In this document: positions 1 to 8,421 of the stretch, piece by piece
Position numbering within the stretch: the first letter of the stretch is position 1
How the letters are laid out: each line of letters begins with the position of its first letter
NCBI RefSeq assembly: GCF_002109385.1
Contig: NZ_CP020814.1
Span: forward strand, 4,053,501-4,117,500
Reading direction: 5' to 3'
DNA: 64,000 nt
DNA from: Halalkalibacter krulwichiae
GTDB lineage: Bacteria > Bacillota > Bacilli > Bacillales > Bacillaceae_D
The notes under the pieces: generated by a model
Told to the model about the DNA's origin: nothing
Seen by the model: only the letters and a program-made list of their open reading frames with translations
Databases searched by the model: none
Program-made: the position numbers and the translations under genes

Positions 1-116
1 GTACTTTCCTAATCATTGGTCCTCAACCTTTCACTCGGTTTCTCTTTATAAACATACCACAAAATGGTAAATGGTTAGAACCACCTTAGCTTATTCTCTC
101 ACCACTAACGTAACGC

Positions 117-150
117 GAAAAAAATGCGCCCCTTATGAAAGGAACGCATT
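117..150 (-). terminator. Rho-independent terminator of fabI
   Basis: Read on the minus strand, a stem AATGCG...CGCATT with inner CC/GG pairs is followed directly by seven T. It lies 11 bases past the fabI stop codon. The remaining bases 1-116 show no gene or clear signal. Confidence 0.8.
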
Positions 151-160
151 AAAACATAGC

Positions 161-940
161 CTAGCCAATTATATTGTATCCTGCATCGACATAGATGATT
201 TCACCTGTTACTCCTCTAGATAGATGACTCAGCATCGCGATCGTCATATCGCCGACTTCTTCTTTTGTCACATTTCGTTTAAGAGGAGCCGTTTCTTCAA
301 CTTTATGAAGGATCTCATTAAACGAGCCCACTCCTTTAGCTGCAAGAGTTCTGATTGCTCCAGCAGAAATCGCATTAACACGAATGTTGTCTTTTCCTAA
401 ATCTGTTGAAAGGTACTTTACGGAAGACTCAAGAGCTGCTTTTGCGACTCCCATCACATTATAGCCACGCACAGCCTTTTCCGCTCCAAGGTAACTCATC
501 GTCACGATCGAACCACCTTCAGTCATAAATGGTTTTGCTTCTCTAGCAACCGCTATTAACGAGTACGAGCTCGTATCTTGCGCAAAAGCATAACCAGATC
601 TTGAAGTATTAATAAAATCACCTTTTAAATCTTCTGCATTGGCAAAGGCAACTGAATGCACAATTCCGTGGATCGTGCCTACCTTTTCACCAATTTGTTG
701 AAACGCATCTTTAATGCTATCATCATTGTTGACATCACATTGTACGACTAATTCAGCAGGATAGTCATTTTCCTTTAATAACTTAGTTAACTTTCCAAAC
801 GAACGCTCTAGTCGATATGTAAAAATAAGATTCGCACCAGCTTGATAAAGTGACTGAGCTACTCCCCAAGCAAGACTACGCTCATTGGCAACACCCATAA
901 TGACAACATTTTTCCCTTTCAATTTAAGCAAATCTTCCAT
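161..940 (-). CDS. fabI: Enoyl-[acyl-carrier-protein] reductase (NADH-type FabI)
   Basis: This enzyme catalyses the last reduction of each fatty-acid elongation cycle, reducing trans-2-enoyl-ACP to acyl-ACP in the cytosol. The 259-aa protein is the usual FabI length. It has the FabI nucleotide-binding variant GVANERSLAWG at residues 16-26 rather than a classical SDR glycine motif. The catalytic Tyr-x6-Lys pair is Y160/K167, with the second conserved tyrosine at Y150. A ribosome site AGGAGG (in TAGGAGGACGAG) precedes the ATG. It is a single-gene unit with its own terminator, and a FapR-like operator lies 47-63 bases upstream, as expected for a fatty-acid synthesis gene in Bacillus. Family assignment is firm; FapR control is inferred from the site. 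Confidence 0.95.
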   Translation of the reverse strand: MEDLLKLKGKNVVIMGVANERSLAWGVAQSLYQAGANLIFTYRLERSFGKLTKLLKENDYPAELVVQCDVNNDDSIKDAFQQIGEKVGTIHGIVHSVAFANAEDLKGDFINTSRSGYAFAQDTSSYSLIAVAREAKPFMTEGGSIVTMSYLGAEKAVRGYNVMGVAKAALESSVKYLSTDLGKDNIRVNAISAGAIRTLAAKGVGSFNEILHKVEETAPLKRNVTKEEVGDMTIAMLSHLSRGVTGEIIYVDAGYNIIG

Positions 941-986
941 CTCGTCCTCCTACATTAACGTATAATCAATATATTTATATGTGGTT

Positions 987-1003
987 ATATTACCAGGTAC
1001 TAA
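987..1003 (-). promoter_or_regulatory. FapR-type operator upstream of fabI
   Basis: Minus strand TTAGTACCTGGTAATAT is a near-palindrome (TTAGTACC / GGTAATAT) that closely resembles the FapR boxes found before fatty-acid synthesis genes of Bacillus. A possible TTAGTA-18-TATAAA promoter overlaps it, so a repressor bound here would block the -35 region. Site identity rests on motif memory, not on an alignment. Confidence 0.7.
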
Positions 1004-1060
1004 TTTAAAGTATATCATATTTTCTTTTTAAACTAAATTAGATTGAGAAAAAGCTTCCCC

Positions 1061-1567
1061 TTACTCATGAATGTCGTAGATTAAAATATCAAATAGCTCA
1101 CCATTCGTATAGAGAAGAAAGGCCCATTCCCCTCTTTCTGGCAATGTAATAGAAGACGGCATGTGGGCATCTGCACCGTTGTTTTCTCCAATCGCTTGTC
1201 TTGTCCAATAAGGCTCTCCACCAGGTCCGTTATAGAGAACTTGATGAACCGTTTTCGTTTCTTTATGGAAACCAACAACGGTTAGTTCCACATCATCCAC
1301 ACCCCATAAATGCCACATCCATTTTTGACCGTTTAATACGGGCATATCTGCACCAATGACACCAGATTTGTTCTCATTCCCTTTCATTCCTCGGTCTCCA
1401 AAGTCAACTGCTTTCCTCTCCCAATCAACTTGATGAAGATCAGTTTCCTGAACAAATGAAGGGATACTTTCTGGTAAAAGAATAGCAATTTCACCAGTTT
1501 CCTCCGAACTGCAAGCAACCGAAAAGAGAACACTGCCTAACATCAAAATAAATAACAGCTTTTTCAA
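1061..1567 (-). CDS. Predicted lipoprotein, possibly DUF4871-like
   Basis: This 168-aa protein has a clear lipoprotein signal: a Lys-Lys n-region, a hydrophobic stretch and the lipobox SVAC, with Cys19 as the lipidated residue. The mature part is rich in Trp and Gly (KWMWHLWG near residue 80) and has no catalytic motif that I recognise. The WMWHLWG motif and size recall the DUF4871 lipoproteins of Bacillus; this is a weak assignment. It is anchored on the outer face of the membrane. A good ribosome site (AGGAGATGG) precedes the ATG. No partner gene is evident. Confidence 0.75.
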   Translation of the reverse strand: MKKLLFILMLGSVLFSVACSSEETGEIAILLPESIPSFVQETDLHQVDWERKAVDFGDRGMKGNENKSGVIGADMPVLNGQKWMWHLWGVDDVELTVVGFHKETKTVHQVLYNGPGGEPYWTRQAIGENNGADAHMPSSITLPERGEWAFLLYTNGELFDILIYDIHE

Positions 1568-1617
1568 TCACTCCATCTCCTAACATTTATTTCAGACCAA
1601 GGAAAAACGTAGAATGT

Positions 1618-2046
1618 TCAATATCCCCAATCATCGACTCGCCATTTATCTGTTTTTCGATCTCTGACCAATATCCACTTCCAATCGGATTGCGTTGAGT
1701 TCGGCTCAAAACTCCCATCACCACCAGAAGAGTTCACATCAAAATTTGATAGTAAAACAATTACATTTCCATCATTATCCTCATTTAATGAACCATTGCC
1801 ATACTTTAAATAGTCCTCACTATACTGGTTAGAATGACTTTCCGAATACCAAAGATCGGTAAGCTCACAACCCCTAAACCCCATAAACTTTCTCTTCACA
1901 ACAGCAATCGCTGCATTAATTTCCTCCTCAGAAAATTTAGTAGACTCTTCAATACTCACTTGAACATTATGAGTCTTCCCAACTTGGCTATAAAACACAA
2001 TCGACAGCAAAACGATGATAAGGCAGAGAGAAATGATCTTTTTCAT
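1618..2046 (-). CDS. Small secreted or membrane-anchored protein of unknown function
   Basis: This 142-aa protein has one N-terminal hydrophobic helix (residues 4-20) without a lipobox, so it is either secreted or anchored by that helix. The rest is soluble, with a helical segment (KFSEEEINAAIAVVKRKF) followed by a beta-rich C-terminus ending in WILVRDRKTDKWRVDDWGY. That layout resembles small DUF4829/NTF2-like secreted proteins of Bacillus, but I cannot name the family. It shares orientation with its lipoprotein neighbour and its upstream side borders the first 52-bp repeat array. Confidence 0.7.
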   Translation of the reverse strand: MKKIISLCLIIVLLSIVFYSQVGKTHNVQVSIEESTKFSEEEINAAIAVVKRKFMGFRGCELTDLWYSESHSNQYSEDYLKYGNGSLNEDNDGNVIVLLSNFDVNSSGGDGSFEPNSTQSDWKWILVRDRKTDKWRVDDWGY

Positions 2047-2237
2047 AGGAAACCTCTTTTTAATGTTTATATTTGTGAGGAGTGCTCAAGCATAAACACT
2101 CGCTAGTAAGTATTTCTATTTAAAAAAGCATTTCCCCTTCTAACTCCTAAAACTGAATCCGTTTCCTTATAGGAGATGTTATTTTAGTAGATTACACCCT
2201 TATTCCAGGACACTTCATACTTCTTTCTAGTCCAATT

Positions 2238-2470
2238 TGTCCTTTAGCACACTTCTCTTGGACATCTTCCTCCCTTTTCTTCTCCACTTTGTCCTTTAGC
2301 ACGCTTCTCTCGGACATCTCGCTCCCTTTTCTTCCCCACTTTGTCCTTTAGCACGCTTCTCGGACATCTCGCTCCCTTTTCTTCCCCACTTTGTCCTTTA
2401 GCACGCTTCTCTCGGACATCTTCCTCTCTTTTCTTCCCCTCTTTGTCCTTTAGCCCACTTTCCCTCCTTC
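2238..2470. repeat. 52-bp-period tandem repeat array 1
   Basis: Five units begin with TGTCCTTTAG at 2238, 2290, 2342, 2392 and 2444, a spacing of 52, 52, 50 and 52 bases. Each complete unit also contains GGACA 17-22 bases after the TGTCC, giving a small inverted repeat. The array is C+T rich on the plus strand and lies between the catalase 3' end and a small secreted-protein gene. Bases 2107-2237 before it show nothing recognisable. The same core and period recur at 9432-9795. Confidence 0.85.
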
Positions 2471-2475
2471 AAACA

Positions 2476-2511
2476 CAAAAAAGGCTGCCAGACTCACTTC
2501 CTGGCAACCCG
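2476..2511 (-). terminator. Rho-independent terminator of the catalase gene
   Basis: Minus strand GGTTGCCAG / CTGGCAGCC stem with a 9-base loop, followed by six T. It starts about 20 bases after the catalase stop codon. Confidence 0.85.
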
Positions 2512-2530
2512 ATAACTATTCAGCTTCTGA

Positions 2531-4183
2531 TTAATAAGGTCCTGTTTCGTGGCTTTTGTTCACAGCATCTTTTGTTGCTTCGTTTGCTGCGATTGAGCCT
2601 TGGCCATATTTGGATTGACCAGCTTCACGACCTGGTACGTTGTTTTCCGCATTCATTTCTTTCATTTCTTTGATTTTCATTTCCAACGCTTCCTTGACTC
2701 GACGGCCGTATTCTTCATCAGCTTGTGTAAAGTGCTCAATCATCGCATTTTGGATACGCTCGTGACAGACAGCAAGTGCGTCGGAAAGGTTTTTGATTAG
2801 TTCATCGCGCTCCCAATCATCAAAGCTGCGGTACGTATGGCCGGCTTGACCGTAGTTATTAGGACGGTCGATCGGCTCACTCTTTAAGGCATCATTGTAC
2901 GTTGGTTGATGTGGGTTGTGGTTTTCTTTGCTCGCTTCCTTAAAGCCGCCAAGCATAGATGGCTCATAGTTAATATGCGGATTGTCTCCAGACTCTTTCG
3001 GATCGCGCACATCCATTTGGCCACGTTGCTGATTTGTGCGAACAGGCGCTTTCGGTGCATTGACTGGCAACTTCAAATAGTTCGCGCCAACACGGTAGCG
3101 CTGTGTATCAGAGTAAGAGAACGTGCGTCCTTGCAGCATTTTGTCATCTGAGAAGTCCATTCCATCAACAAGAACCCCAGTACCGAAAGCGGCTTGTTCA
3201 ATCTCTGAATGAAAATCAACTGGATTACGATCAAGAACCATACGTCCTACTGGCAACCAAGGGAACTGGTCCTCTGGCCAAAGTTTCGTATCATCGAGCG
3301 GATCAAAATCTAGTTCCGGATGATAATCATCCTCCATAATTTGAACAAAGAGCTCCCACTCTGGATAATCTCCATTGTCAATCGCTTCATAGAGATCTTG
3401 TGTCGCATGACCTACATTTTTCGCTTGGATCTCGTTTGCCTCTTCTTGGGTTAAATTTCGAATCCCTTGCTTCGGCTCCCAGTGATACTTCACCAACACA
3501 GCTTCTCCTTTTTCATTTACCCACTTATACGTGTTAACCCCGGAACCTTGCATATGGCGATAGGTTGCAGGGATCCCCCATGGCGAGAATAGAAATGTAA
3601 TCATATGTGTTGCTTCAGGTGTACGAGACACGAAATCAAACATCCGCTCAGGATTTGGCACGTTTGAAGCAGGATCTGGCTTAAATGCGTGAATCATATC
3701 AGGGAACTTCATCGCATCACGGATAAAGAAGATTTTCAAGTTATTCCCAACTAAATCCCAATTTCCATCCTCCGTATACATTTTAACCGCAAAACCGCGT
3801 GGATCTCGTGCTGTTTCAGGAGAATCCTTCGCCCCTGCTACTGTCGAAAAGCGAACCATTAGCGGTGTTTTCTTTCCTGCACCAGAAAACACTTTCGCAC
3901 GAGTATACTTTTCTACCGGCTCATCGCCTACTTTTCCATACGTTTCAAAATAACCAAAGGCGCCCGACCCTCGTGCATGGACGACACGCTCTGGTACCTC
4001 TTCTCGATCGAAGTGGGAAATTTTTTCGATGAAATGATAATTTTCAAGAGTCGCTGGACCACGGTTGCCAACGGTTCGGATATTCTGATTATCTCTGACA
4101 GGATGCCCCTGACGAGTTGTCAGTTCCTCCCGCGTTACATCATCCTCATGATTAGAAGAACCGGTTCTTCCGTTTTCCGCCAT
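2531..4183 (-). CDS. Heme catalase, KatX-like
   Basis: This enzyme dismutates hydrogen peroxide to water and oxygen. It is 550 aa with no signal peptide, hence cytosolic, in the size range of small-subunit Bacillus catalases such as KatX (about 547 aa). Visible signature residues are the distal His69 in [14 protein letters not shown], the Asn147/148 region in VGNN, the heme-proximal motif [12 protein letters not shown] with Tyr357, and RMVLDRNP. The C-terminal 80 residues form a charged helical extension. It is monocistronic with its own terminator. I could not assign a PerR or sporulation-sigma promoter in the 120 bases upstream, so whether it is a vegetative or a spore catalase is open. Confidence 0.93.
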   Translation of the reverse strand: MAENGRTGSSNHEDDVTREELTTRQGHPVRDNQNIRTVGNRGPATLENYHFIEKISHFDREEVPERVVHARGSGAFGYFETYGKVGDEPVEKYTRAKVFSGAGKKTPLMVRFSTVAGAKDSPETARDPRGFAVKMYTEDGNWDLVGNNLKIFFIRDAMKFPDMIHAFKPDPASNVPNPERMFDFVSRTPEATHMITFLFSPWGIPATYRHMQGSGVNTYKWVNEKGEAVLVKYHWEPKQGIRNLTQEEANEIQAKNVGHATQDLYEAIDNGDYPEWELFVQIMEDDYHPELDFDPLDDTKLWPEDQFPWLPVGRMVLDRNPVDFHSEIEQAAFGTGVLVDGMDFSDDKMLQGRTFSYSDTQRYRVGANYLKLPVNAPKAPVRTNQQRGQMDVRDPKESGDNPHINYEPSMLGGFKEASKENHNPHQPTYNDALKSEPIDRPNNYGQAGHTYRSFDDWERDELIKNLSDALAVCHERIQNAMIEHFTQADEEYGRRVKEALEMKIKEMKEMNAENNVPGREAGQSKYGQGSIAANEATKDAVNKSHETGPY

Positions 4184-4305
4184 ATAAAAAACCCCCTAAA
4201 TATATTTACACCTATATGTTGCACCAATTTGGAAATTTCATACACTAATTGGGATTTTTTTTTCACAAACAAAAAACAGGAGCTGTATGATAACTCAAAT
4301 GTTTT

Positions 4306-5373
4306 TTACTTTATTTGTACTTGAAAAGAGGAAAACTCAATCGGCTTAATAGAATCGCCCTTATATTCTATCTCTTTTTCGTTGCCATTTTCGTCTATTT
4401 CCACTCCTCCTCCAGCTGAGGGAATGACTACATAAGGAGTGATCGTCAATTCGGTAACAGTAGAATCAATCGGATCAAATTGCTTATTACTCTTGAACAC
4501 GATCGAATCCTTCACTCTTTCACCTGTTACACCACCCGAGCGTCCTGCAACCTCATTTCCATCTTGATCCTCAATCAGAAACTCAATATTCCCTCCACGG
4601 CTCAGATCAAAATCCGTTTCCTCTTCCGAACTTTCATAGGCGATGCTTAGCCCCGTTTCACTTACAGACATTTCTTTTACAGTGAGGGTTACTCCATCAA
4701 CTGTCTGTGTATGTTGAACAGGAATCGTCTGAATATCGGTCATTTTTTCAACAGGAGTGGAGAAATACCACGTTTCTCCCTTTTCCCCACGTAACATTAA
4801 TCCGAGTTCGAACTGCTCCGGCATGTCGTCAGTCACATTGATCTCCTGAATCGCTGTACGAGTCGTTGTCGAAAGAATTTCTTCACCGTAACTTCCGGTT
4901 GCCCCAGCTGGATTTCTACCATTAATCGTAAAATCCATCCCTGCACCAAAGTAAAATGGATCAAGCTCCTCGTCGGATTCAATGAAAAGACCGAGCGTAA
5001 TATTATTTTGATCATATAATAATTCAGCAAGCGTAACGGAAATGCCATTGACCGTCTGCGTCTCGCCAATTTCATTCGTTAGCCCCTTTTTTTGAGCTTG
5101 TTGCAGACCGATCAAATCCGAATTTCCGAAAACAGAACCGATAATAGGGATTTGCGCCAAACTACTAGCCAAAGCCGGAGAAACGTAAGAAGACCCAACC
5201 AAAATTGCAAAAGCCGCCGCCACGCTGCCTAAAGCATATAGGCGTTTTCTTCGCTTACTAGCAACTCGAGTTTGCTTATCTCTTTGCTCTTTCGCTTGAT
5301 TAATGCCCGAACGAATCGCGGAACGAACTTGTTCTTGTGGAAACTTCTCGAGGGGATCATGTGACTTTTTCAT
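4306..5373 (-). CDS. DUF4179-domain anti-sigma factor
   Basis: This 355-aa single-pass membrane protein has a basic, cytosolic N-terminus (residues 1-44, the likely sigma-binding part), a membrane helix at about 45-65 and a large extracytoplasmic DUF4179-type region starting QIPIIGSVFG. It overlaps the upstream ECF sigma gene by 17 bases, so the two are translationally coupled. By analogy to such pairs it should hold the sigma factor inactive until an envelope signal is sensed. The signal cannot be told from the sequence. Confidence 0.85.
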   Translation of the reverse strand: MKKSHDPLEKFPQEQVRSAIRSGINQAKEQRDKQTRVASKRRKRLYALGSVAAAFAILVGSSYVSPALASSLAQIPIIGSVFGNSDLIGLQQAQKKGLTNEIGETQTVNGISVTLAELLYDQNNITLGLFIESDEELDPFYFGAGMDFTINGRNPAGATGSYGEEILSTTTRTAIQEINVTDDMPEQFELGLMLRGEKGETWYFSTPVEKMTDIQTIPVQHTQTVDGVTLTVKEMSVSETGLSIAYESSEEETDFDLSRGGNIEFLIEDQDGNEVAGRSGGVTGERVKDSIVFKSNKQFDPIDSTVTELTITPYVVIPSAGGGVEIDENGNEKEIEYKGDSIKPIEFSSFQVQIK

Positions 5374-5899
5374 TTAATTGATAACTCCTTTCCAATTCAC
5401 TTCTCAATAGTTTCTTCGCTCTACGTAAATACGTTTTTACTGTCCCAACCGGCTTCTCCATTACCTCAGCAATATCCTTAATCGATAAGTCATGATAGTA
5501 AAATAAGATCACCGATGTTTGATAGGACGGATTTAATTTTGACAGTGCCTCATGTAAATGAAAGGAATCAAACACCTCGTCCTGCTTGTAATCTAGTCGC
5601 TTCAACAACTCGCTTTCCTCATAAGGAATCATCTGATCGCGCTCTCGTAACAACCTGTAACATTCACGTATGAGAATCCGAAACAGCCACGTTGAAAAAA
5701 ATTCCGGATTCCGCAATTGCCCAATCGCAAGAAACGCCTTGCACGCCGTTTCCTGAATAGCATCCAAAGCCTCCTCCTTTTTCCCAACGTAGGAAAGCGC
5801 CTTATAGTAGAGTCTTTTTTCTACTTGAAAAAGCAATTCCTCAAACGCCTCAGCATCACCATTCATCGCTCTTTTTACCGTATTTAGATCCTGTTCCAT
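5357..5899 (-). CDS. ECF-type RNA polymerase sigma factor
   Basis: A sigma-70 family protein with region 2 (FEELLFQVEKRLYYKALSYV through WLFRILIRECYRLLR) and region 4 (LSIKDIAEVMEKPVGTVKTYLRRAK, a helix-turn-helix), and no region 1 or 3, typical of extracytoplasmic-function sigmas. I place the start at the ATG at 5899 (180 aa) because GGAGGGAG ends about 11 bases before it; an upstream in-frame GTG at 5923 lies before that ribosome site. It forms an operon with the DUF4179 anti-sigma gene and is probably autoregulated from a TGAAAC promoter. Confidence 0.9.
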   Translation of the reverse strand: MEQDLNTVKRAMNGDAEAFEELLFQVEKRLYYKALSYVGKKEEALDAIQETACKAFLAIGQLRNPEFFSTWLFRILIRECYRLLRERDQMIPYEESELLKRLDYKQDEVFDSFHLHEALSKLNPSYQTSVILFYYHDLSIKDIAEVMEKPVGTVKTYLRRAKKLLRSELERSYQLNEKVT

Positions 5900-5925
5900 C
5901 GTGCCATCACTCCCTCCTCTCACTA

Positions 5926-5957
5926 GTTAGAGTGATTTTGCCAAATAAAAAGTTTCA
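5926..5957 (-). promoter_or_regulatory. Candidate ECF-sigma autoregulatory promoter
   Basis: Minus strand TGAAAC (5952-5957), the typical ECF -35 of Bacillus, then a 16-17 base T-rich spacer and CACTCTAAC. The position directly before the sigma gene fits autoregulation. The -10 differs from the better known CGTC type, so confidence is moderate. Confidence 0.45.
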
Positions 5958-6031
5958 ACTTTATCCTTTTTTTATAAATTTAATTAGAAAAAGGGCAACC
6001 CCTGTCTATTCAAGGATTGCACCATTCATCA

Positions 6032-6276
6032 TCACTTCACACTACTGGCGAGAAACATCGAAGCATCCTGCTTCATAAAAATCTGCTTGCCATGATAGAA
6101 CGTTCTCATTTCAGTTGAGGAAAAACCAACTTCTGCTAACGTTTCTTTCAGCTCTTCATGCGAGAAACTATTATGGACTGTCGGATGTTGTATGTTCTCG
6201 TTTTTGTCAAAATCGACCACAATTAGCCTGCCGCCACGATTTAAGACTGCAAACAACTCTTGTAAATCTGCCTCCC
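6032..6276 (-). pseudogene. 3' remnant of a SAM-dependent methyltransferase gene
   Basis: About 80 codons encode the C-terminal part of a class I methyltransferase: LFAVLNRGGRLIVVDFD is the typical strand after motif III, followed by SHEELKETLAEVGFSSTEMRTF. Upstream the reading frame runs into the 3' end of the HAAS-protein gene in another frame (to 6358), and the SAM-binding motif I is missing. No start codon with a ribosome site precedes the conserved part. A deletion appears to have removed the first two thirds of the gene and joined the rest to the stop of its neighbour. Confidence 0.7.
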
Positions 6277-6288
6277 CCCTCCGGTTCC

Positions 6289-6936
6289 TTAAAGAAAAAA
6301 AGTAGTAACCGAAGCATGAAGCATCAACAGGGCCAGAGCTCCTAGAAGACCAAACCAACCTAATAACCTTTGAATCATGATTAGAAAAATAGAGAGAAAG
6401 ATTCCTGTTACGACTAGACTTCCGCTTGAACCGAGTACGATGAAAGGTTCAGCGATTCTTGAGTTCACAAGAAACACCGCAACCATCGCCAACATCCCAA
6501 TTGCTACACTTATGACTAAAACGAGATCTTGCAGTTTTCTCCCTTTAAAACTTGCAATACGCACCCCAATACCGACAACTAATAGAAACCCTATATAAAC
6601 AAGCGGGTATCCCACTAATTCAACGAATGTAAAACTCAGATTCTCCGTTAATCCCGTTGTTGAAATTTGATAACTGATCAAAATGAGGACAATTTGACTG
6701 ATCAAAGCGAAAGGTCTTCGAAACGAAGCCCCCATCGCCTTTACAAGGTCATTGGCATATTCTTTCGGGGTACAACCAAAGATCTGCTGAACATTCTTTC
6801 CATGTTGCTCACCTTCTAGTAAATGCCCTTCCGCTTCTTGGATGAAGTCATCTACTTCTTCATGTTTCACACCTTTCGTAAAGAGATAACCTCTCAAATC
6901 TTGTAAAAATTTTTCACTTTCCAACGATAGTTTCAT
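6289..6936 (-). CDS. HAAS-domain (DUF1700-type) membrane protein
   Basis: This 215-aa protein has an N-terminal soluble helical domain (residues 1-75, with KFLQDLRGYLFTKGVKHEEVDDFIQE, the HAAS signature that usually accompanies PadR regulators) and then about five or six membrane helices. It overlaps the stop of the upstream padR gene by 4 bases, so the two are coupled. Such pairs usually link a PadR repressor to a membrane function, but no substrate or role is visible. The gene ends beside a methyltransferase remnant. Confidence 0.8.
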   Translation of the reverse strand: MKLSLESEKFLQDLRGYLFTKGVKHEEVDDFIQEAEGHLLEGEQHGKNVQQIFGCTPKEYANDLVKAMGASFRRPFALISQIVLILISYQISTTGLTENLSFTFVELVGYPLVYIGFLLVVGIGVRIASFKGRKLQDLVLVISVAIGMLAMVAVFLVNSRIAEPFIVLGSSGSLVVTGIFLSIFLIMIQRLLGWFGLLGALALLMLHASVTTFFL

Positions 6937-7259
6937 TGTTTCTCCTCCTTTAATAATTGATCAACTCCCGTTTTTAATTCGTTCCAATTGATGATGAAAT
7001 CATTCAGTTCTTCCTCGCCTTTTTCCGTAATCCGATAATACTTTCTGTTCGGTCCTGCGCTAGACTTTTTCAACGTTCCTTCAATTAAACCTTCTTTGTT
7101 CATCCTGATTAATAAAGGATAAATAGACCCTTCACTCACCGCAGAAAATCCACTCTCATGAAGTTTCGTAGCGAGTTCATACCCATATACCTCTTTTTCA
7201 GCAATGATTTTTAATATACACCCTTCAAGGATTCCTTTTAGCATTTGAGTTTGTGACAA
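6933..7259 (-). CDS. PadR-family transcriptional regulator
   Basis: A 108-aa winged-helix protein: LKGILEGCILKIIAEKEVYGYELATKL is the PadR N-terminal helix-turn-helix start, and YRITEKGEEEL is the wing. I choose the TTG at 7259 because a perfect GGAGGTGATC ribosome site (7265-7274) precedes it; a longer upstream reading would place that site inside the gene. It probably represses its own operon through the dyads at 7283-7373. It is coupled to the HAAS membrane protein gene. Confidence 0.88.
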   Translation of the reverse strand: MSQTQMLKGILEGCILKIIAEKEVYGYELATKLHESGFSAVSEGSIYPLLIRMNKEGLIEGTLKKSSAGPNRKYYRITEKGEEELNDFIINWNELKTGVDQLLKEEKQ

Positions 7260-7282
7260 ATTTTGATCACCTCCACTATTCA

Positions 7283-7373
7283 GTACCTTGCAATACAAGG
7301 TACACATTCAAAAAAGACCACTACCTTGCTTTACAAGATAATGATACCAAACACTACCTTGTTTTGCCAAGTA
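7283..7373. promoter_or_regulatory. Three PadR-type operator dyads
   Basis: Three sites share TACCTTG-N5-CAAGGTA: 7283-7303 is perfect with 8-bp arms (GTACCTTG / CAAGGTAC), 7322-7340 has one mismatch (CAAGATA), and 7355-7373 is weaker (CCAAGTA). They are spaced 33-39 bases apart. A candidate minus-strand promoter TTGGCA-18-TATCAT runs through the middle sites, so bound PadR would block it. Confidence 0.7.
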
Positions 7374-7392
7374 ATATTTGGAAGTTTTTTAC

Positions 7393-7623
7393 TCAAAGAT
7401 ATAGGAACCCTTCTATCGATACAAAAAGAACAAATAAAGAAGCAATGATACTCATGTAGCCCCTTTTGTTATCGGCTCGAAGGTCAATGACCCCTGAAAC
7501 AAACATCAAAATAGACAATTTCAACATCAAAAAGGCCATATAATCAAAGTTTTGAGTGACGATACTAAAGCCTGCCAACAGAACGATTACAATAGCTAGA
7601 ATTAGCCTTACTGTTTTTAACAT
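7393..7623 (-). CDS. Small membrane protein, YczI/DUF3953-like
   Basis: A 76-aa protein of two to three hydrophobic helices (LILAIVIVLLAGFSIVTQ, LMLKLSILMFVSGVIDL, and a C-terminal helix). The start at 7623 (MLKTVR) follows GGAGGAGAACT; ten more codons could be read upstream but lack a ribosome site. The pattern matches the YczI family of Bacillus (DUF3953), whose function is unknown. It is separated from the divergently transcribed YczE-like gene by 138 bases. Confidence 0.7.
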   Translation of the reverse strand: MLKTVRLILAIVIVLLAGFSIVTQNFDYMAFLMLKLSILMFVSGVIDLRADNKRGYMSIIASLFVLFVSIEGFLYL

Positions 7624-7669
7624 AGTTCTCCTCCTTAATCCTTTTATTTCCAATCTAACATATTTCTCT

Positions 7670-7717
7670 TTGCTTGATTTGCTTTTTTCCCTTACAATTG
7701 GTATTAGATCGTTCTAA
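7670..7717 (+). promoter_or_regulatory. Sigma-A promoter and TetR-type palindrome before the YczE-like gene
   Basis: TTGCTT (7670-7675), 17-base spacer, TACAAT (7693-7698) make a good vegetative promoter. Directly after it TTAGATCGTTCTAA (7704-7717) has TTAGA/TCTAA arms, a form common for TetR-family operators, at the expected transcription start. No TetR gene is in the window. Confidence 0.5.
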
Positions 7718-7761
7718 TTCTGAATTATGGAAATTTTATCATTGACTGAGAAGGTGTATAT

Positions 7762-8379
7762 GTGAGGAGAAGAATTAGTGTTTATCTGATTGGTTTGGCG
7801 GTTGCGGCATTAGGAATCGCGCTCGTAATTAAATCCGGAGCTGGTACGGGTCCTTGGGACACGGTTGCCGTAGGGCTGCATTTACACTTGGGATTAACGA
7901 TCGGGACTTGGGCGATTCTCTCACAAGGACTTCTAATTTTTGTGACGAGTATCATCGAGAGAAAAGGACCACAGTTTTTATCCCTAGTTGTGTTAGTAGT
8001 GAGAAGTTTGTTCCTCGATTTTTGGCTCTATCTTGTGTTACGCAACGTTGATTTCACCTCTTCGATCGGCATGCAATGGCTGACTTTTACGATTGGTCTC
8101 TTATTACTCGGCACTGGAATTGGTATTTACTTATTATCAAAGTTTGCCGCATCTCCTGTTGACGGCTTGATGGTTGCCATTCATCAGCGCTTTGGACTTA
8201 GTTTTACCGTTTCGAGAATCATCATCGAAGCAACAGCGGTTTGCCTAGGCTTTCTGTTAGGGGGTCCAGTCGGGCTCGGAACCATCATCATGGCTCTAAC
8301 GTTAGGAAGAATTGTGCAGAGTTCCTACAGTCTTTTTCAAAAACTATCGAATAAAGAACAACAATCTCTTTCGGCCTAA
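7762..8379 (+). CDS. YczE/YitT-type integral membrane protein
   Basis: A 205-aa protein with five or six membrane helices. The N-terminal IKSGAGTGPWDTVAVGL and the later FAASPVDGLMVAI are a repeated motif typical of the YczE/YyaS group, whose members are often annotated as YitT-like or BCR proteins of unknown transport function. The start is a GTG at 7762 preceded by GAGAAGGTG. It is monocistronic with its own promoter and terminator. Confidence 0.8.
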   Translation: MRRRISVYLIGLAVAALGIALVIKSGAGTGPWDTVAVGLHLHLGLTIGTWAILSQGLLIFVTSIIERKGPQFLSLVVLVVRSLFLDFWLYLVLRNVDFTSSIGMQWLTFTIGLLLLGTGIGIYLLSKFAASPVDGLMVAIHQRFGLSFTVSRIIIEATAVCLGFLLGGPVGLGTIIMALTLGRIVQSSYSLFQKLSNKEQQSLSA

Positions 8380-8389
8380 CTTTGACAGA

Positions 8390-8421
8390 CAGCCATTTCC
8401 CCGAGAAATGGCTGCTTTTTT
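8390..8421 (+). terminator. Rho-independent terminator
   Basis: AGCCATTTC / GAAATGGCT stem with a 5-base loop, followed by TTTTTTC, 11 bases after the YczE-like stop codon. It may also serve as the end of the converging minus-strand gene. Confidence 0.85.

Noticed and set aside
2341..2673. A plus-strand gene of 110 codons
   Set aside because: It is formed by the C+T-rich 52-bp repeats and the catalase 3' end; Ser/Leu/Phe-rich translation without a ribosome site.
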